This document shows positions 36,945 to 50,140 of a DNA stretch of 64,000 bases, piece after piece. The first letter of the stretch is position 1. Each line of letters starts with the position of its first letter. This stretch comes from Viscum album. Taxonomy: Eukaryota; Streptophyta; Magnoliopsida; Santalales; Viscaceae. The translations under genes were made by a program, and so were the position numbers. The notes beneath the pieces were generated by a model. That model did not search any database. It saw only the letters and a list, made by a program, of their open reading frames with translations, and was not told the DNA's origin. The DNA is taken from positions 953,155,097-953,219,096 of the forward strand of contig OY728121.1 of the NCBI GenBank assembly GCA_963277665.1. The letters are read 5' to 3'.

Positions 36945-38893
36945 TTTATCTACTCATACTCATCCATTTAATTTTTTTATTATTGTAATATTCACAATGG
37001 TGTTTTAGTTTGGTTTGGTTTGGGTTGTGTTGTGTGTTTGTGCTACATTTTTAGGTTACATTCTTTCAAAAACGCATGAAGTAATTATATTTTTACCAAA
37101 TGAATTGTTTATTACTTATAGGATTTTGTTAAGTTATTTTTAAGATTAAGATTATTATAAAAACTCTATTATAAATGTGAGTAGTGAGAAGGAGAAAAGA
37201 GGTTTTTAGATTTTTTGATGGATTTAAGAATGGTGGCATGGGGTGATGAGGTGGTTGTGTTATTAGAGGGTCTGATGGTGATGATTTCATAGGAATATAA
37301 TATTTTTTAATGGATTATGAATTGGTTTTGTAGTTTATAAGTGTTGGGGTATATATGATTCTTTTAGTGTGGAAGAGTATTCTTTGGTGTTGGTAAGTTA
37401 TTTAATTTTTTGGATTAAATTTATTAATTTTGATGCTTATACATGTTGAAACATTATCATGGTAAAGTGTGTAGGAAGTAGAAAGAGACATGGGATAGAG
37501 TGTTGTCAAATTTCAATAGTAGGATGTGTTGATGCTTATTTTCTAGTTGTTGGGTCCTAAGGTTAAGAATTGTCTAGAAGCAGTTGATTAGGGTTTTGAA
37601 TTGGAAAATATTCTAGCTCACTTATGGGTTTCCTTAGTAGTGGGATTAATTTTAAGGGTGACTTGAGAATGATGGAAGGAAAATCATGTTCATTCAAAAG
37701 TGATTTTAGGAAGAGTTTTATTCACTATATATAGAAGTATGATTTTATACAAAATATCATGGAATTCAATCAAGTTGGATACAGTGTGCTTTCCCTTGGG
37801 ATTCACATCTGTGCATTGATGGTCTAGTTTTTAGAACACTTGGTTGATGAATAAATGAAATCCTGTAATTTTGAGTCATCTTTGAGGTTAGAGATTCTAA
37901 GGAAGGTTTCAAGTTTATGTTTGAGGTTTTGGTTGTAGATTAGGGATTGTGATGAAGTTTTCAAGAGTAGTTTTCTTCAAGTTTCTTAGAAGGCTAAAGA
38001 CGGTGCCTTGAGTTGTGGTCCTAATGGAATGATGAATAAGGGAGTGATGATATTTTCTAGATGTAGGTTAGGGATTATTACCTTGGGTTGAGAATCTCAA
38101 GGTGTACCATAATTGTATAGTTGATCTATTTCAATGGTGATTCAGTGGGGCATTAGTAGTATGAGTTTCTGATGATTCACGGTGTTTCTTGGTTTCATTA
38201 AGGTGTAGTTTTATTTAGTCGGATAGTCATGTTTTAGTTGATAAAATTTTGTGATGTGGTGAGTTTGGTTTGAGAGTCTAGGAATGATTATGTCCTGAGT
38301 TATTGACCTCATCCCTTTATTAACCAATACCCTATTTCAATTGATACTAATAGATTTAGTTGAATTATTTTCAATGGAATTATTTATCTCTCTTTACCTA
38401 CAAATTCTTGTGAAAATATGAATTTTATTGAGTTGGTTAGTGTGTTTGTCCAAATTTAATGATTATAAGAAAAAAAGGAAGCATATTTCTATTTTACCTA
38501 AATGGATGGGAATTTTTCTAATCTAAAGGTCATGCTTTTGGGAAATAATTTATTTATAAAATTAATTTCACAAATTTTTTCAATATTATGGAAGGTATTA
38601 ACAGTTAGTGAGAGGAGGTTTGAGTTTTGGGTAGGGATGGTCAATGTGGTCCTTCTCCCTCATGTGTGAGTTTTTTAACACTAAGGGATTGTTGTTTATC
38701 CCTTTTTATGGGAATGAAATTTTTTATAGAATGGATGTAAGACGTCTTTGTGGATATTATTTACAAGTTTGGGGAAGGTGAGGTTGAGTTATTGCATATC
38801 CTTTAGATGTTCATGATAAAATTTATGTTCACTAACCTCAATTTTCTATTTATTAAGCTAATTTTGGTAACAAAACCTATGATATTCCATAGT
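36945..38893. other. CACTA interior upstream of the transposase, left part
   Basis: No gene recognised. AT- and TG-rich, many stops in all frames. Probably intron or untranslated DNA of the transposase transcription unit. Confidence 0.4.
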
Positions 38894-38898
38894 AATTT
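38894..38898 (+). repeat. Target duplication AATTT, left of solo LTR
   Basis: AATTT before the LTR and again at 42638-42642 after it. Confidence 0.8.
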
Positions 38899-41800
38899 TG
38901 TAACACCCCAAGCTTCCATAGTATGCTTCTCTTTGAATAATACAATAGCGTGTGTGGTACGCAACATCGAGTTCTAACACACCACAACCAATCAAACTAG
39001 CCGTTATGAATAGTAATACCCACTTTTTGAAATTTTATAAATTTTATCTTTAAAAATGGACTTCATTTTTGGATTCAGAATATCAAAATTATCTTAGGGT
39101 GAATTTTTGGTATTTTTCTGAAAACTTTCATTTTTTGATGAATAGTGAAAGACACTGAGTTATAGTTTAAAATAGAATTTTTATTTAAATAATTATTAAT
39201 TTTATTTAAATTTATATTAGGTCAAAATAGATACATAATACATATATAAGTTCAATGCAATTGATTGGAGTCAGTTTATAATAATTTTAGATATATAAAA
39301 ATTTTATTGAACTTTTTACCATCTTTTACCGATCTCCTAGGAGCATTTGCAAATTTACATAAAACATAATTTTACCACTTCTGTGAGTTGAATTTAAAAA
39401 ATTATAGAGACATAGTTGATATCATTAAGTAAAATTTGGTTCAATAAGATGAAAATAATTTTTGGTGAATAGTAATTTTTTACTTTTATTTACCACGGTT
39501 AAAAGTAAATAGGGTAATTAAGGGTAAAAATGACATTATTATTACCCTAAAACATTTCCTAATTCTATTGGATAAGTTTAATTAGACCAAAAACAACCTT
39601 ATGAATAGAATATGATCCTTTAGGTCCACTTGGATTAGATTGGGACATTTATTATTATTTAATTCAAAGAAGAGTTAAAAGTGTTAAATTCAATGTTTAA
39701 TAACAAAACCATTTTTAATATAGGGTTACACATAAGATAAATTCGACAATAAATATTCATTATAAAGATAAAAATATTTCCTATATAATGGTATTTTATT
39801 TATATTTGTTAAACTTTAAATAATTAAATTTAATTATGACACAATGATGATTCAGAAATTACCGTATTAATGAAAGATTAAAATATTTGATATTATAAAT
39901 ATTCAAATAAATGTAATTTGAGACTTTTTATGAATTAAACTAATTTTCTAGGTTAATATGATATATTATGGTTTGTTATATGAATTTTTGTAGAATTAAT
40001 AATGCTGTTATGAATTTAGAAAAAACAAAATACCAAATAGTGTCAAAATTGACATAAAAGAGTCTTTAAAACAAATATTATATTATTAATTGATATTCTA
40101 TTCCTAAAAATATAAGGTTCATCCAAAAGACTTTTATAATGATAGGTGTATAATTAATGAACTACTTTGAGTTCTATTGGAATTTTATAGTAAGTTTATT
40201 AACCATATAATATAAAAATACAAAGAGACATGGTAAATGTCAAACTATTTAACTAAGAGTTAAATCTAAAAGATAAAGTTAATATAATGACCCAAAACTA
40301 TCTAAACCCTATTGGTTGAGTGTTTTTATACCCATACCTACCTTATACTTTAAATAATTCATTTTTGATCCATTAGAAACCTAAAATGATTTTATTATAA
40401 AATAATATTTGTAGATTTTCCTAAGGTGCCCCTCACCCCTCTTATAAAATGGAACTCCCCCTTCTATCTAATTCACACATTAAAATCCATTTGGCTCAGA
40501 AAAACTCTACCCAAATACCCTCTCAACTGTACTCCCTTCATCCTATAGGCCTTCCTTTAGTCAGAAAACCAACCTAAGGATCCCTTTTGATCAAATCAAA
40601 AGAAAGAACCCGAAGAAGAGGTCAATATTTCATCACCTCTTTCAAGTTCTTTTCTTCTTCCACTTCCTCTTTATTTTTTGTTTCCATTATAAAATAATAA
40701 ATCCATTATCTTCTATATACTGTGATGTTATTATAAATATGTCACAACCAAATTCATTATTCTATCCATCCTTTGAATGACATGTCACCATACGTGCGTA
40801 CGTACGGCTTACCATCTCCACGTCGTGGTGTAATTATTATTCAATACATTATTATTTGGATGGGTATAATAATGATGTGAAATTGATGTAAATAATAAAT
40901 ATAACATGATAATTATTCTTTATATATGATATACCATCTAATTATATATTATTTTAATATCAAAAGAATGATATTGTCGTTCATGCGTACGTATAGATTA
41001 CCATCTTCACGAACGCGGTGAGATTTATTCCCCATCGCAATCCATTCAAGACTAATTTTCATTAGATGATTAAAAATAAAGTTTAAAGACTTAATATAAT
41101 TCTGAATATGAATAAGATACATCCTATCTATAACAAACATTACCTATGTAGAAAAGCATATAAAGGAAAACGAATTAGTTAACACCTGAAACGACGATAA
41201 TACTAAGATATTATTAACACAGCAATGTTAAAAGATCATATATGATATTATATTAATGTATATGATTCTTTTATAATTTAATAAAAATTATTTAACCATT
41301 ATATAGATGTTTAACCTACCCTCGACCAAGTAAAAGTACAAGTTAAGGGTTAATTTCACAATCTCTTTATCCGAGGTTGTTTTTACGTAAGTATCTACTG
41401 GGACCTCTTTATCATCCACATCCGTGTTTTTTTAAAAATGTATTTCAAAACATTTTTACCATTTACTAGACTATTGGATAAATTCATTTATACCCTTGTT
41501 TGAATTTTTGTAAGATGTTTTTTAAAGTAATCTTTTCTCTATTTTCCAAACAAGGTACTTTATAACCTTTTTGACAAAACTAAGGTAATAATGTTTTTTT
41601 AACTTATACAGCGGGTGCAGATATTTTCCGCCATTATAACATCATCAAAGCATCCCTTACAATCTTATAAGAATATTTTCAAATATAAATGTCTTATTTT
41701 ATAATTATTTTACTATTAAATGTTTTCGAAATATAAAGATATATTTCTCTAAAAAGGTTTTACTTTCATCTATGTCAACATCTTTTGATGGATTTTAAGT

Positions 41801-42637
41801 TTGTTTGAAGTTGATTTATTATGATAAAAAACTTCCATATTGTATTGAAGGTTTTGTGATATGTTTGACTGTGGATGTGTTATTTCATACCATTCATGGT
41901 TTATGGATAAATTATTGACATTTCGTATGCCAATTTTAATACGAATGTTTATGTTATGTTTAAACCTTTTCATATGAGGAATGAATTAGACTTAGTAAGT
42001 GATAGGTAGAGTCCACTATAGCTCCTCGATACATCGGTAGGTCTCATGAGACACAATAGTGTCTTGTCACAAGGACTTGACAAAATCTTATTTGTAGTCT
42101 TGGCACAAGGCCTTGACTATGTGGTTATGAAAGTCTGGCATTATGCATTCCATTATTATGAAAGTTTCTATTGATATTGCATGTGATTATTTGACTAGTA
42201 GAATATCCATGTGAATAAGTAAGTCGAATTATTTTATTTTTATCTTTTCCATATTATAATGAAGTTCAAGTTTAAAAGGCTTTTGTTTTATTCTTATACA
42301 TTGCCTTAAATGTTTATGCTTATTCATGAAAGTTTTCGCTATATTGTTATACTTACTAAGCATCTGATCTCACCCCTTTCTATGTTTTATTTTTCCCAGG
42401 ATGTGAAGAAGTATATTATGATTGAACTATAGGGATATTCTATGGGATCTCAGTGTTGTCTATGGAAATAATGTTGTTTTAGTTTTCCATTTTATGATGT
42501 AATGTAAACCTTATGAATGTATCTAGTACTTCCAAGGCTACTAAACTAACCGATATTTCGAGATTTGATCTTTTGTGATCATGCCAATGATAAATAATAA
42601 TGCACCAACTCTGGGCTTCTGGGGTTGGGGAATTACA
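38899..42637 (+). repeat. Solo LTR of a Tekay-like gypsy element, inside the CACTA
   Basis: Begins TGTAACACCCCAAGC and ends GGGAATTACA, with the TG..CA ends and AATTT on both sides. Length 3739 bp. It shares the ACTATTCATC-type motif, TTTTTCTGAAAA, and the CGTACGTACG-containing block with the solo LTR at 28122-31668. A TATA-like CTTATAAAATGG lies at about 40440, with an AC-rich start of R after it. No pol or gag beside it. It lies about 430 bases upstream of the transposase start. Confidence 0.9.
40786..41025 (+). repeat. Duplicated CGTACGTACG block in the solo LTR
   Basis: Two copies, GTGCGTACGTACGGCTTACC (40793) and ATGCGTACGTATAGATTACC (40983), each followed by ATCT(C/T)CACG. The block also occurs in the other solo LTR near 29510-29480 on its own strand. 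Self-complementary core CGTACGTACG. Confidence 0.6.
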
Positions 42638-42642
42638 AATTT

Positions 42643-43067
42643 TGGATAAACCTAGGTTATTTTTCTCTCCCGTGAACCACTTTGTGTTTGGAAATGTATC
42701 TACTATATTATCTTTCTCATCAAAATTGTGTCCTTTTTTTCATTTTATTTGAGTTTGGTCACTAGTTTTGGGCTATTTAATGTGATTATTTTATTATAAA
42801 TGAGGTGGCTGGTAGGGGTGGTTAAAAGGATGTTTAATATTTTGCTGCAAGGGTGGTGGGTGCTAGAACTATTGGTAAGGGGGCTGGAAAGTGTGTTTAT
42901 TTTGATGGGGGGTCTATCCTAGTTCTGTTGATTTCCAAATATTTATTGGAAATGGTTAGGCTCTATTAATCTCTATTTTTATAAGGAATTTTTTCTCTTA
43001 TACTATATTTTGAAGTTTTGTTCTGTGTATTTGAATCATAAATAATAATATTTGAGATTCAAATAGT
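42643..43067. other. CACTA interior between solo LTR and transposase
   Basis: No gene seen. Non-coding upstream region of the transposase start codon at 43068. Confidence 0.4.
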
Positions 43068-46000
43068 ATGGAGATGAATAAGGATTTGATGGATGATAAT
43101 CATTTGACAATAGAGTATAATAATGGAGTGAAAGAGTTCATCAAGTTTTCAAAGGATTAGGAAAAGGATCCTTCTCAAATCCTTTGTCCATGTTTACATT
43201 GTTGTTATTCTAGACTAATTACTCTAGAGGAGTTGGAAGAACATTTGATGTCACGAAATAGATCAGTGTTATAAATGTTGGAATAAACACGGAGAAAAAG
43301 CGAATGTAGCTACTGGCTGGGATAAAACTGTGTTTTATTGAATCATTAAATATGATTACAAATATGGATAATGAAGAAGACCGTATGGAATATGTGATTA
43401 CAAATGTCAATGATGATAAAGATCGTATTGATGAAATGACAAGGATAGTTGAAGATGAACTCCGTGATTGGCCAAAATTGTTTGAGAAGTTAAAGAGTTG
43501 TGAAAAGAAGCCATTTTATGCTAGTTTAACTAAATATACAATATTGTTAGCAGTACTGAAGTTGTATAAATTGAAAGCAGGAAACATATGGAGTGATGTC
43601 AATTTTACAGAACTACTTTATCTCTTGAATGAAATGCTCCTGAAAGATAATGAGATCCCAAGACAGATATATGAAGCTAAATGAATGCCACGCTTGATGA
43701 GTATGATTTCTAAAAGAATACATGCCTGCCTAAAAGACTGTATATTTTTTTTCAAGGAGAAAAAATCACTTACAGAATGCCCAAAGTGTGGTGATTCTCG
43801 ATACAATAAAGATGAATCCAGTCCTATGAAAGTTGTATGGTAATTTCCAATAATTCCAAGGTTTAGGCATCTGTATGGAAGTGAAGAAACTGAAAGACAA
43901 TTGTCATGGCATGAAGATAAAATAATTAAATATGGGAAATTACGTCACCCGACTGACTCTCCTCAATGGAAGAGAATTGATCATGAGTATCCTGAATTTG
44001 GAAATGAGCCGAGAAACCTTTTTCTTGCATTATCTACAGATGGAGTGAATCCTTTTGGTTTTCATACCAGCACTCACAGTACATGGCTAGTTATGTTTAT
44101 AAATTATAACTTTCCACCCTAGTTATGCATGAAATGGAAATTCATCATGTTATCTATGCTTATATTAGGACCAAAAAAACCAGGTAACGATATTGATTTT
44201 TATTTGGATCCTTTGATCGAGGATTTGAAGTTATTGTGGGATTCATGTGTTATGTTGTACGATGCTTATAAAAGTGAATACTTCACGTTGAGAGTGATGT
44301 TGTATGGGATGATAAATGATTTCCCAGCTTATGGAAAATTTTCAGGCTATAACATTAAAGGAACTCAAGGGTGTCCCATGTGTGAAGAAGATACAGAATC
44401 AATTAGGTTGAAACATTCATTGAAATATGTGTTTCTAGGACATCATAGATTTCTTCCTCATCGACATAAGTACTGATCTTGGAAGACATCATTCAATGGA
44501 AGTTTAGAATAATTCACAACACCATATCCACTAACAGGTGATCAGTTTTTTGAGAAAGTAAAAGATATGAACACTATTTTTGGTAAACCATTTTCGAAAA
44601 ACCTTAAAAAAATCAGTTGGAAAAAGAGATCAGTTTTTTTGAATTACCATACTAGAATTGTCTGTACTTCAGACATTTTCTTGATGTGATTCATGTGGAA
44701 AATAATGTATGTGATAGTGTTATCAGAATGTTGTTAAATGACCCTAGCAAAATAAAGGATGGAATTAAGGCAAGGTTGGACATGGTTGACATGGGAATAC
44801 GAGAAGAGTTGGCTCCCGTGAAGGGTGAAAATTGAATGTTTCTTCCTTCAGCTGCTTACACTCTTTCTAGGGAGGAGAGATATCAGTTTTTCAACTTCTT
44901 CAATGATGTAAAGGTTCCAGAGGGGTATTCATCAAATATCAAGAACATTGTGTCAATGAATGATTTGAAGTTAAAAGGTTTGAAATCACATGACTTCCAA
45001 GTTTTGATGCAAGATTTAATTCCTATAGCTTTACATTATAGTTTTCCCAAGAATGTTCATCATACGTTAACCAAACTTTGTTTCTTTTTCAAAGATATAT
45101 GCAGAAAAGTTTTGGACCCAATGAAATTTCTAGTTATGGAAAGAGAAATTGTCATCATATTATGTGAATTAGAAATGTTCCTCCTGCTATAATTCTTTGA
45201 TATGATGGTTCATTTGATGGTTCACTTGGTGAGAGAGATTCAACTTTGTGGTCTTGTGCACTATAGATGGATGTACCCCATTGAACGGTATATAATTTTT
45301 TTGAAAGGTTATGTTAAAAATCGAAGTCGTCCAGAGGGTTGTATTGTAGAGCGATATATTGTTAAGGAAGCCATTGAATTTTGTACCGAATACTTATCTG
45401 ATTTAGAAAGCATTGGTCTCCTGAAATCTTGTCACACTGGATACATTGAGGGTGAGGTAATTTCTAGAAGAGATTTTGTGACAGTCAATTTTATAGATCG
45501 AGAGAAGATCGACATTTATGTTTGGCATAACAGTTAGGAGGTTGTTCAATATATTGAAACCCACAAAGAAATTATTAGGTAGTTGCATCCATAAGGGGAT
45601 GAAAAATGGATATCAAATACACATAATCACTTGTTTATATGATGGTTTCAGGACCATATTTTTAAGGAGTTAGCTGAAAATCCAAATTCAATTTTAGAAT
45701 GACTTCGATGGCTAGCTGCCAGACTAAGTGTGTATATATTATCTTACAATGGTTATGTAATTAATGGTTATACATTCTATACAGATGAACATGATGAATA
45801 TAGTACCGTGAAAAATAGTGGAGTTACACTTATGGCTAATGTGATGCATGTTTCTGGTAGTAAGGACATAAATCCAATTTATGCGAATATGTCATACTTT
45901 GGAATTATCAAACAAATATGGGAGTTGGATTATACGACATTCCAATTGCCGATTTTTCAATGCAAATGGGTTGATAACAACAGTGGTGTTAAAATAGATG

Positions 46001-46329
46001 AATTGGGATTTGTGAAGGTTGATTTTAGTAAAGAAGGGTACAAAGATGAATAGTTTATAATGTCATCACAGGCAGTACAAGTATTTTATGTTCCAGATCC
46101 CACAAAATGAAAGTGGTCGATTGTTCTGTTATCTTCCAAAAATACTAAAGGATATGATGAAAATTCAATTGAGGACTATCATTTAAGTGGTATGTCTCAA
46201 TAATTTCACAGTGGTCCCAATGTAGATGATGTTTTTTATGTTAAAGGAGACCACAATGAAGGGATTTGGATAATCTATAGAGGTGTCAAATCCCTCCAGC
46301 CTTTGAAAAAAATAAATAGAGTTCAATAA
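43068..46329 (+). pseudogene. TNP2-type CACTA transposase, broken
   Basis: The start ATG is at 43068. Segments in order: transposase-associated domain (about 43090-43330) with GVKEFIKFSKD, CPCLHC and W-x-x-HGE as WNKHGE; transposase core (about 43780-44720) with LTECPKCGDSRYN, FPIIPRFRHLYGS, LALSTDGVNPFG, TLRVMLYGMINDFPAYGKFS, CPMCEED and GHHRFLPHRH; a DUF4218-like domain (about 44990-45420) with WMYPIERYIIFLKGYVKNRS, RPEGCIVERYIVKEAIEF; and a DUF4216-like domain (about 45840-46100) with YFGIIKQIWELDY, FQCKWVDN and MSSQAVQVFYVPDP. The family cuts and pastes the element at its ends; STDG carries a conserved acidic residue. About ten stops and frameshifts (for example near 43159, 43681, 44123, 44475, 45190) disable it. 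Introns may explain some breaks. Confidence 0.9.
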
Positions 46330-46436
46330 ACAGGTTATATTTTTTTTGTAATATAGATCTTGTTATCTCTTGTTATTATCTTATCATTACTAAATTTATG
46401 TAATATAAATAAATTGTTCAACCACTTTTACAGATA

Positions 46437-49400
46437 ATGACTTCTTCACGTTCTGGTGCTCCTAACCTCAAGGCTGAACAAGTCTCTCAAGCTGCTGCTC
46501 ACAGTGGAGAGAAAAAACAAGTTTCTGAACCTGTTGCTGCTTCTAGTGTTGAGGTCCAACAACCATCAACACATGCCATTGCTACCATTTCAGATGAACA
46601 TATTGATGATGTTGATATCGATGAAATGGTCAGGGATAAAGGATCGATGTCGTAGAAAACACAGGTGCGTCGTAGTTTGACGGTGTTAGCCAAAGTTCTT
46701 AAGGAGAAAATAAAAGGAATCAAATTTGATGTTGGATGGAATGCATGGGGACAACATGTGAATCCCAACAAGGCTATGTTTAGTAGTTACATTGGAATTG
46801 GAACTCGATAACGTGTGTTGATTGACATAGATTCATGACACCATGTTGTGTCCGGGTTGAAGGCTGTGATCTGGGAATAAATTATAGTACCATTATGATA
46901 TTATTTCTTTAATTTACTAGAAAATAAAATCATGAAACAGTGTCTTACTCTTCTCAATCCCTTGCAGAGTACATTTATAGCAGATTATTCACACAAGAAT
47001 TATATACTAAGGCTTTAAAGAAGGATCCATTGAGGTTTTCTCACTATTTTAACAAAATGTCACCTAAAAGATTCCAAATGTAAAATAAAACCACACCCAC
47101 CCATTTTCTATGCTCAACTGATATCCCAAGAAGGATAGGATGCATTTATTGGCTGCCGTGGGGATGAGAAGTTTCAGGTACATTTTGGCTGATAATATAT
47201 TGTTTGAGGATATGTGTATTCATCACTTTGATTGTCAATATTTCATTTATGAAGAAGAAACTTAGTACTAAAAATAATAAACATGCATCAAAACCAACAT
47301 ACCCCTATCGTAAATCAAGGATGGGGTATGCTTCATTAGAAAAGAAAATGTTAAGTATTTTAAATTTACAGTAATATTTTTATGTGCCAATAAACAACAT
47401 AATAATTATCTTTATATATTTATATGTATATTGATAAGTCTAAAGCCAAAGACACTTCCATACCACATCATGTGCTATGGAAGGAGGCATGTGTGAATAA
47501 GGAAGGGAAGCTAGTAGATGAAAACACAGAAAAAGTGTGGGAAATATGTGTAAGTATGACACGATAAAATTTTTTGTTTTAAATTGATATTACATAATAA
47601 TAATTACTTATTTTCTTATATCTGACAGTCATAGGAATCAACTACTCCTGTAGGATATGCAGACCTATTATCGATGGATTTGAAGCAGCCATAACAATAT
47701 GGTCATGTCAGAGGTGCAGGGTTTGGGGTGAAACCCCGAGTATATTTTGAGAAAAACAAACAAACAGATGATAGAAATAAAGTAATAAAACAGATGAGTG
47801 AAATAATAGAAACTCTTGAAGAATGATTTCAATGGCAGGGGGAGTTGCTAGCAACTTTTATGGGTGGGAAGCAAGTAGAAGACACAAATCAGGAAAAAAT
47901 AGCGCGTGAAGATCCCGCCCCACCCCCACCAGCTTTGAGGCGAGCCATTCCCCTTAAAGAGCTCTCTTAGCCATGGTAATCAATATTCTAATATGAAATG
48001 TGAATTAAAAAAACACTGATACTTTTCCTATACTGATCTTATACAGGGTGATAATGACTGTGATTTATAACTGTCAACACCCACCTATCACCTTGTAGTG
48101 AGGGCTACAGTGTTCAACATCCCCGAGGATAAGCTGCATAATAGACCACTTCCAACAGATCATCTAAAATCGATGATTACTGTAGATCATGATCCAAATG
48201 TAGATCTACCTATTCCACTTGATGAAGATGATATTCATATGGTCAAAAAGGCTATTGGGACATTCATTACATAAACATCACAACTTTTAAGAGTATATGT
48301 GGACAAAGAGGTATTTATTTCCATTTTTTCCAAGCTAAACCTTTAACAATTAATGAAAAAAAGGTCTGAACCAATGAATGTTATTATAAATGGATAAAGG
48401 GAAGGGGGTGACAAGAAATGTGGGCTCAAAAGCATCTAAAGGATTGACCAACCGATCCAAAAGATCTATTAAAAGCACAATAACACCACATGTTCTCTAA
48501 ACTCATTTACTAGCATTGAATACTCATGTGGATAAGAAGATAAAAAGTGGTGGTAGTCATATAGTTGTTTTTGAAAAGAATATATACAGAGAGGAAATTC
48601 AAGATTTAGTTGCTTCTGAAAATGTAAATGATATCCTTGAATACAGTTGGCTAGGTATCATAGTTATAAATTTATATATGAGGTATGTTTTCATGAATTT
48701 ATTTTCTAAAAGCTGATATAATGTTCTAATTATGACTAAATGGATTTTATATTATTGTTAGGCGTATATATGAAAAATAGTTGAAGGGATTTTCCCATGA
48801 GCTAAAATTCAGACTCGTTAGTCCTCATACCACATCAACACAACTAATGAAATTGGAGCCATCAAAAAGGGATGAAATAGTGAAAGGATTGCTGAAAACA
48901 TTTGAAAGCAAGATTACAAATGACAGACTCTTCCAAATACCAACCATGCAGAGGTAAAACTCTATGATTAAATAATATCGATTATATTTTCACTTATTTC
49001 ATTACTTATTCCTTTTTGTATTTTTAGGAAACATTGGATAATAATTGTGATAAAATTGGACACTTTAAGGATTTATTTTCTGGATTCAATTAAAGGATAT
49101 CCAACAAACTGACCACACATGGTGAAGTTTGTAAATATGTAATACACTACATCCTACATTTTAGGTCTAAACATCAAGTTATATAATTTATATTATCTTT
49201 TATTGAGGATTCTGTTATGATAGGGTGGTATATCATTATCATCTAAAAAAGGAATGAGGACAGGTCATAAGCATAAGGAGGCGAACAAGTACTACATCTG
49301 GACAAGTATGAGGGTATATATAATAAAATTTCACTATCCAAACACATATCAAAACAAGTTACTTATTATCCTAATGATCAAAATTTTTGGAGTGTCCCAA

Positions 49401-49660
49401 AAAAAAAAATTATAATGATTATGGTTATTATGTTTGTAAATTTATGAGAGAGATCATTTTCCATCAACAAACTAGCATCCCTAAAGAGTTATTTTTAAAA
49501 ACAATTATTATTTCATTTAAATTATTTATTAATTATTTATTTATATATTTTGCAGTACTACTCTGACTGTCAAAAATCCTCATATTCACAAGATGATATA
49601 GATTTTTTCAGAAATGACTGGGCCGCATACCAGATGGAATATTATACACAAATAACATGA
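46437..49660 (+). pseudogene. TnpA-like / TdcA1-ORF2-like gene with Ulp1 protease part, multi-exon, broken
   Basis: Begins ATG at 46437, 107 bases after the transposase stop. Coding segments: acidic N-terminal part; a Ptta/En/Spm-type segment with FDVGWNAWGQHVNPNKAMF and SSYIGIGTR (46690-46880); KRFQM-type continuation (46967-47177, donor GT at 47178); HHVLWKEACVNKEGKLVDEN (to 47549, donor at 47550); HVRGAGFGVKPRVYFEK (from acceptor 47628 to donor 47976); LPIPLDEDDIHMVKKAIGTF, DUF8039-like (from 48047); then a Ulp1 cysteine protease: WLGIIVINLYMR (donor 48683, acceptor 48761), KHWIIIVIKLDTLRIYFLDS (from 49028) and SQDDIDFFRNDWAAYQMEYY (from 49556). The catalytic His (HW) and Asp (LDS) positions remain, but the family's C-G-Y-Y reads N-K-Y-Y near 49285. 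Stops occur in most exons. The product would bind the subterminal repeats; the protease role is unknown. Confidence 0.8.
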
Positions 49661-50140
49661 AGATCTGACTTGGGGCATTTACAATTGGAGAACATTTTTG
49701 AGAGGGGTTAAGGAGATTAAAAGATGAAACATTGTTGTATGTAAATGTTCGTAGAAAAATTATAATTGTTATCAAATAAAACAACCTTTCTCCAATGAGT
49801 AATTTTTTCATTTTAACAGATGAAATTCACCAACAACTTGCAAGAATGATGAACCACTTTTCTTTGGGATTTGGATAAGAAAAACTACTAAAATCTCCAA
49901 AATACCTTCATATCATTAATGCTCACTCACATTCAAAGAAAATATGAGTAAAATTCTCCGCACTAAATTGATTACAGAATGAGAATCAAGATTCCAAATG
50001 GATTCCCATGCGTTGAACATTTTCACTGATAGAAATTGTATGTTTTCTGATTATCCATAATAAGAAAATAAACATTTTTGGAACCTCCTTCCTCCAAAAG
50101 GTATCCCCCCCCCAAATCCATGTTTTCAATTTATCACAGT
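49661..50140. other. CACTA interior between ORF2 and satellite
   Basis: No gene recognised; presumably the 3' untranslated region of the TnpA-like gene. Confidence 0.4.

Noticed and set aside
37900..38060. LINE reverse-transcriptase fragment (SCGPNGMMNKG-like residues)
   Set aside because: The resemblance to the GPDGF motif is limited to a few residues and no other motif of the domain follows.
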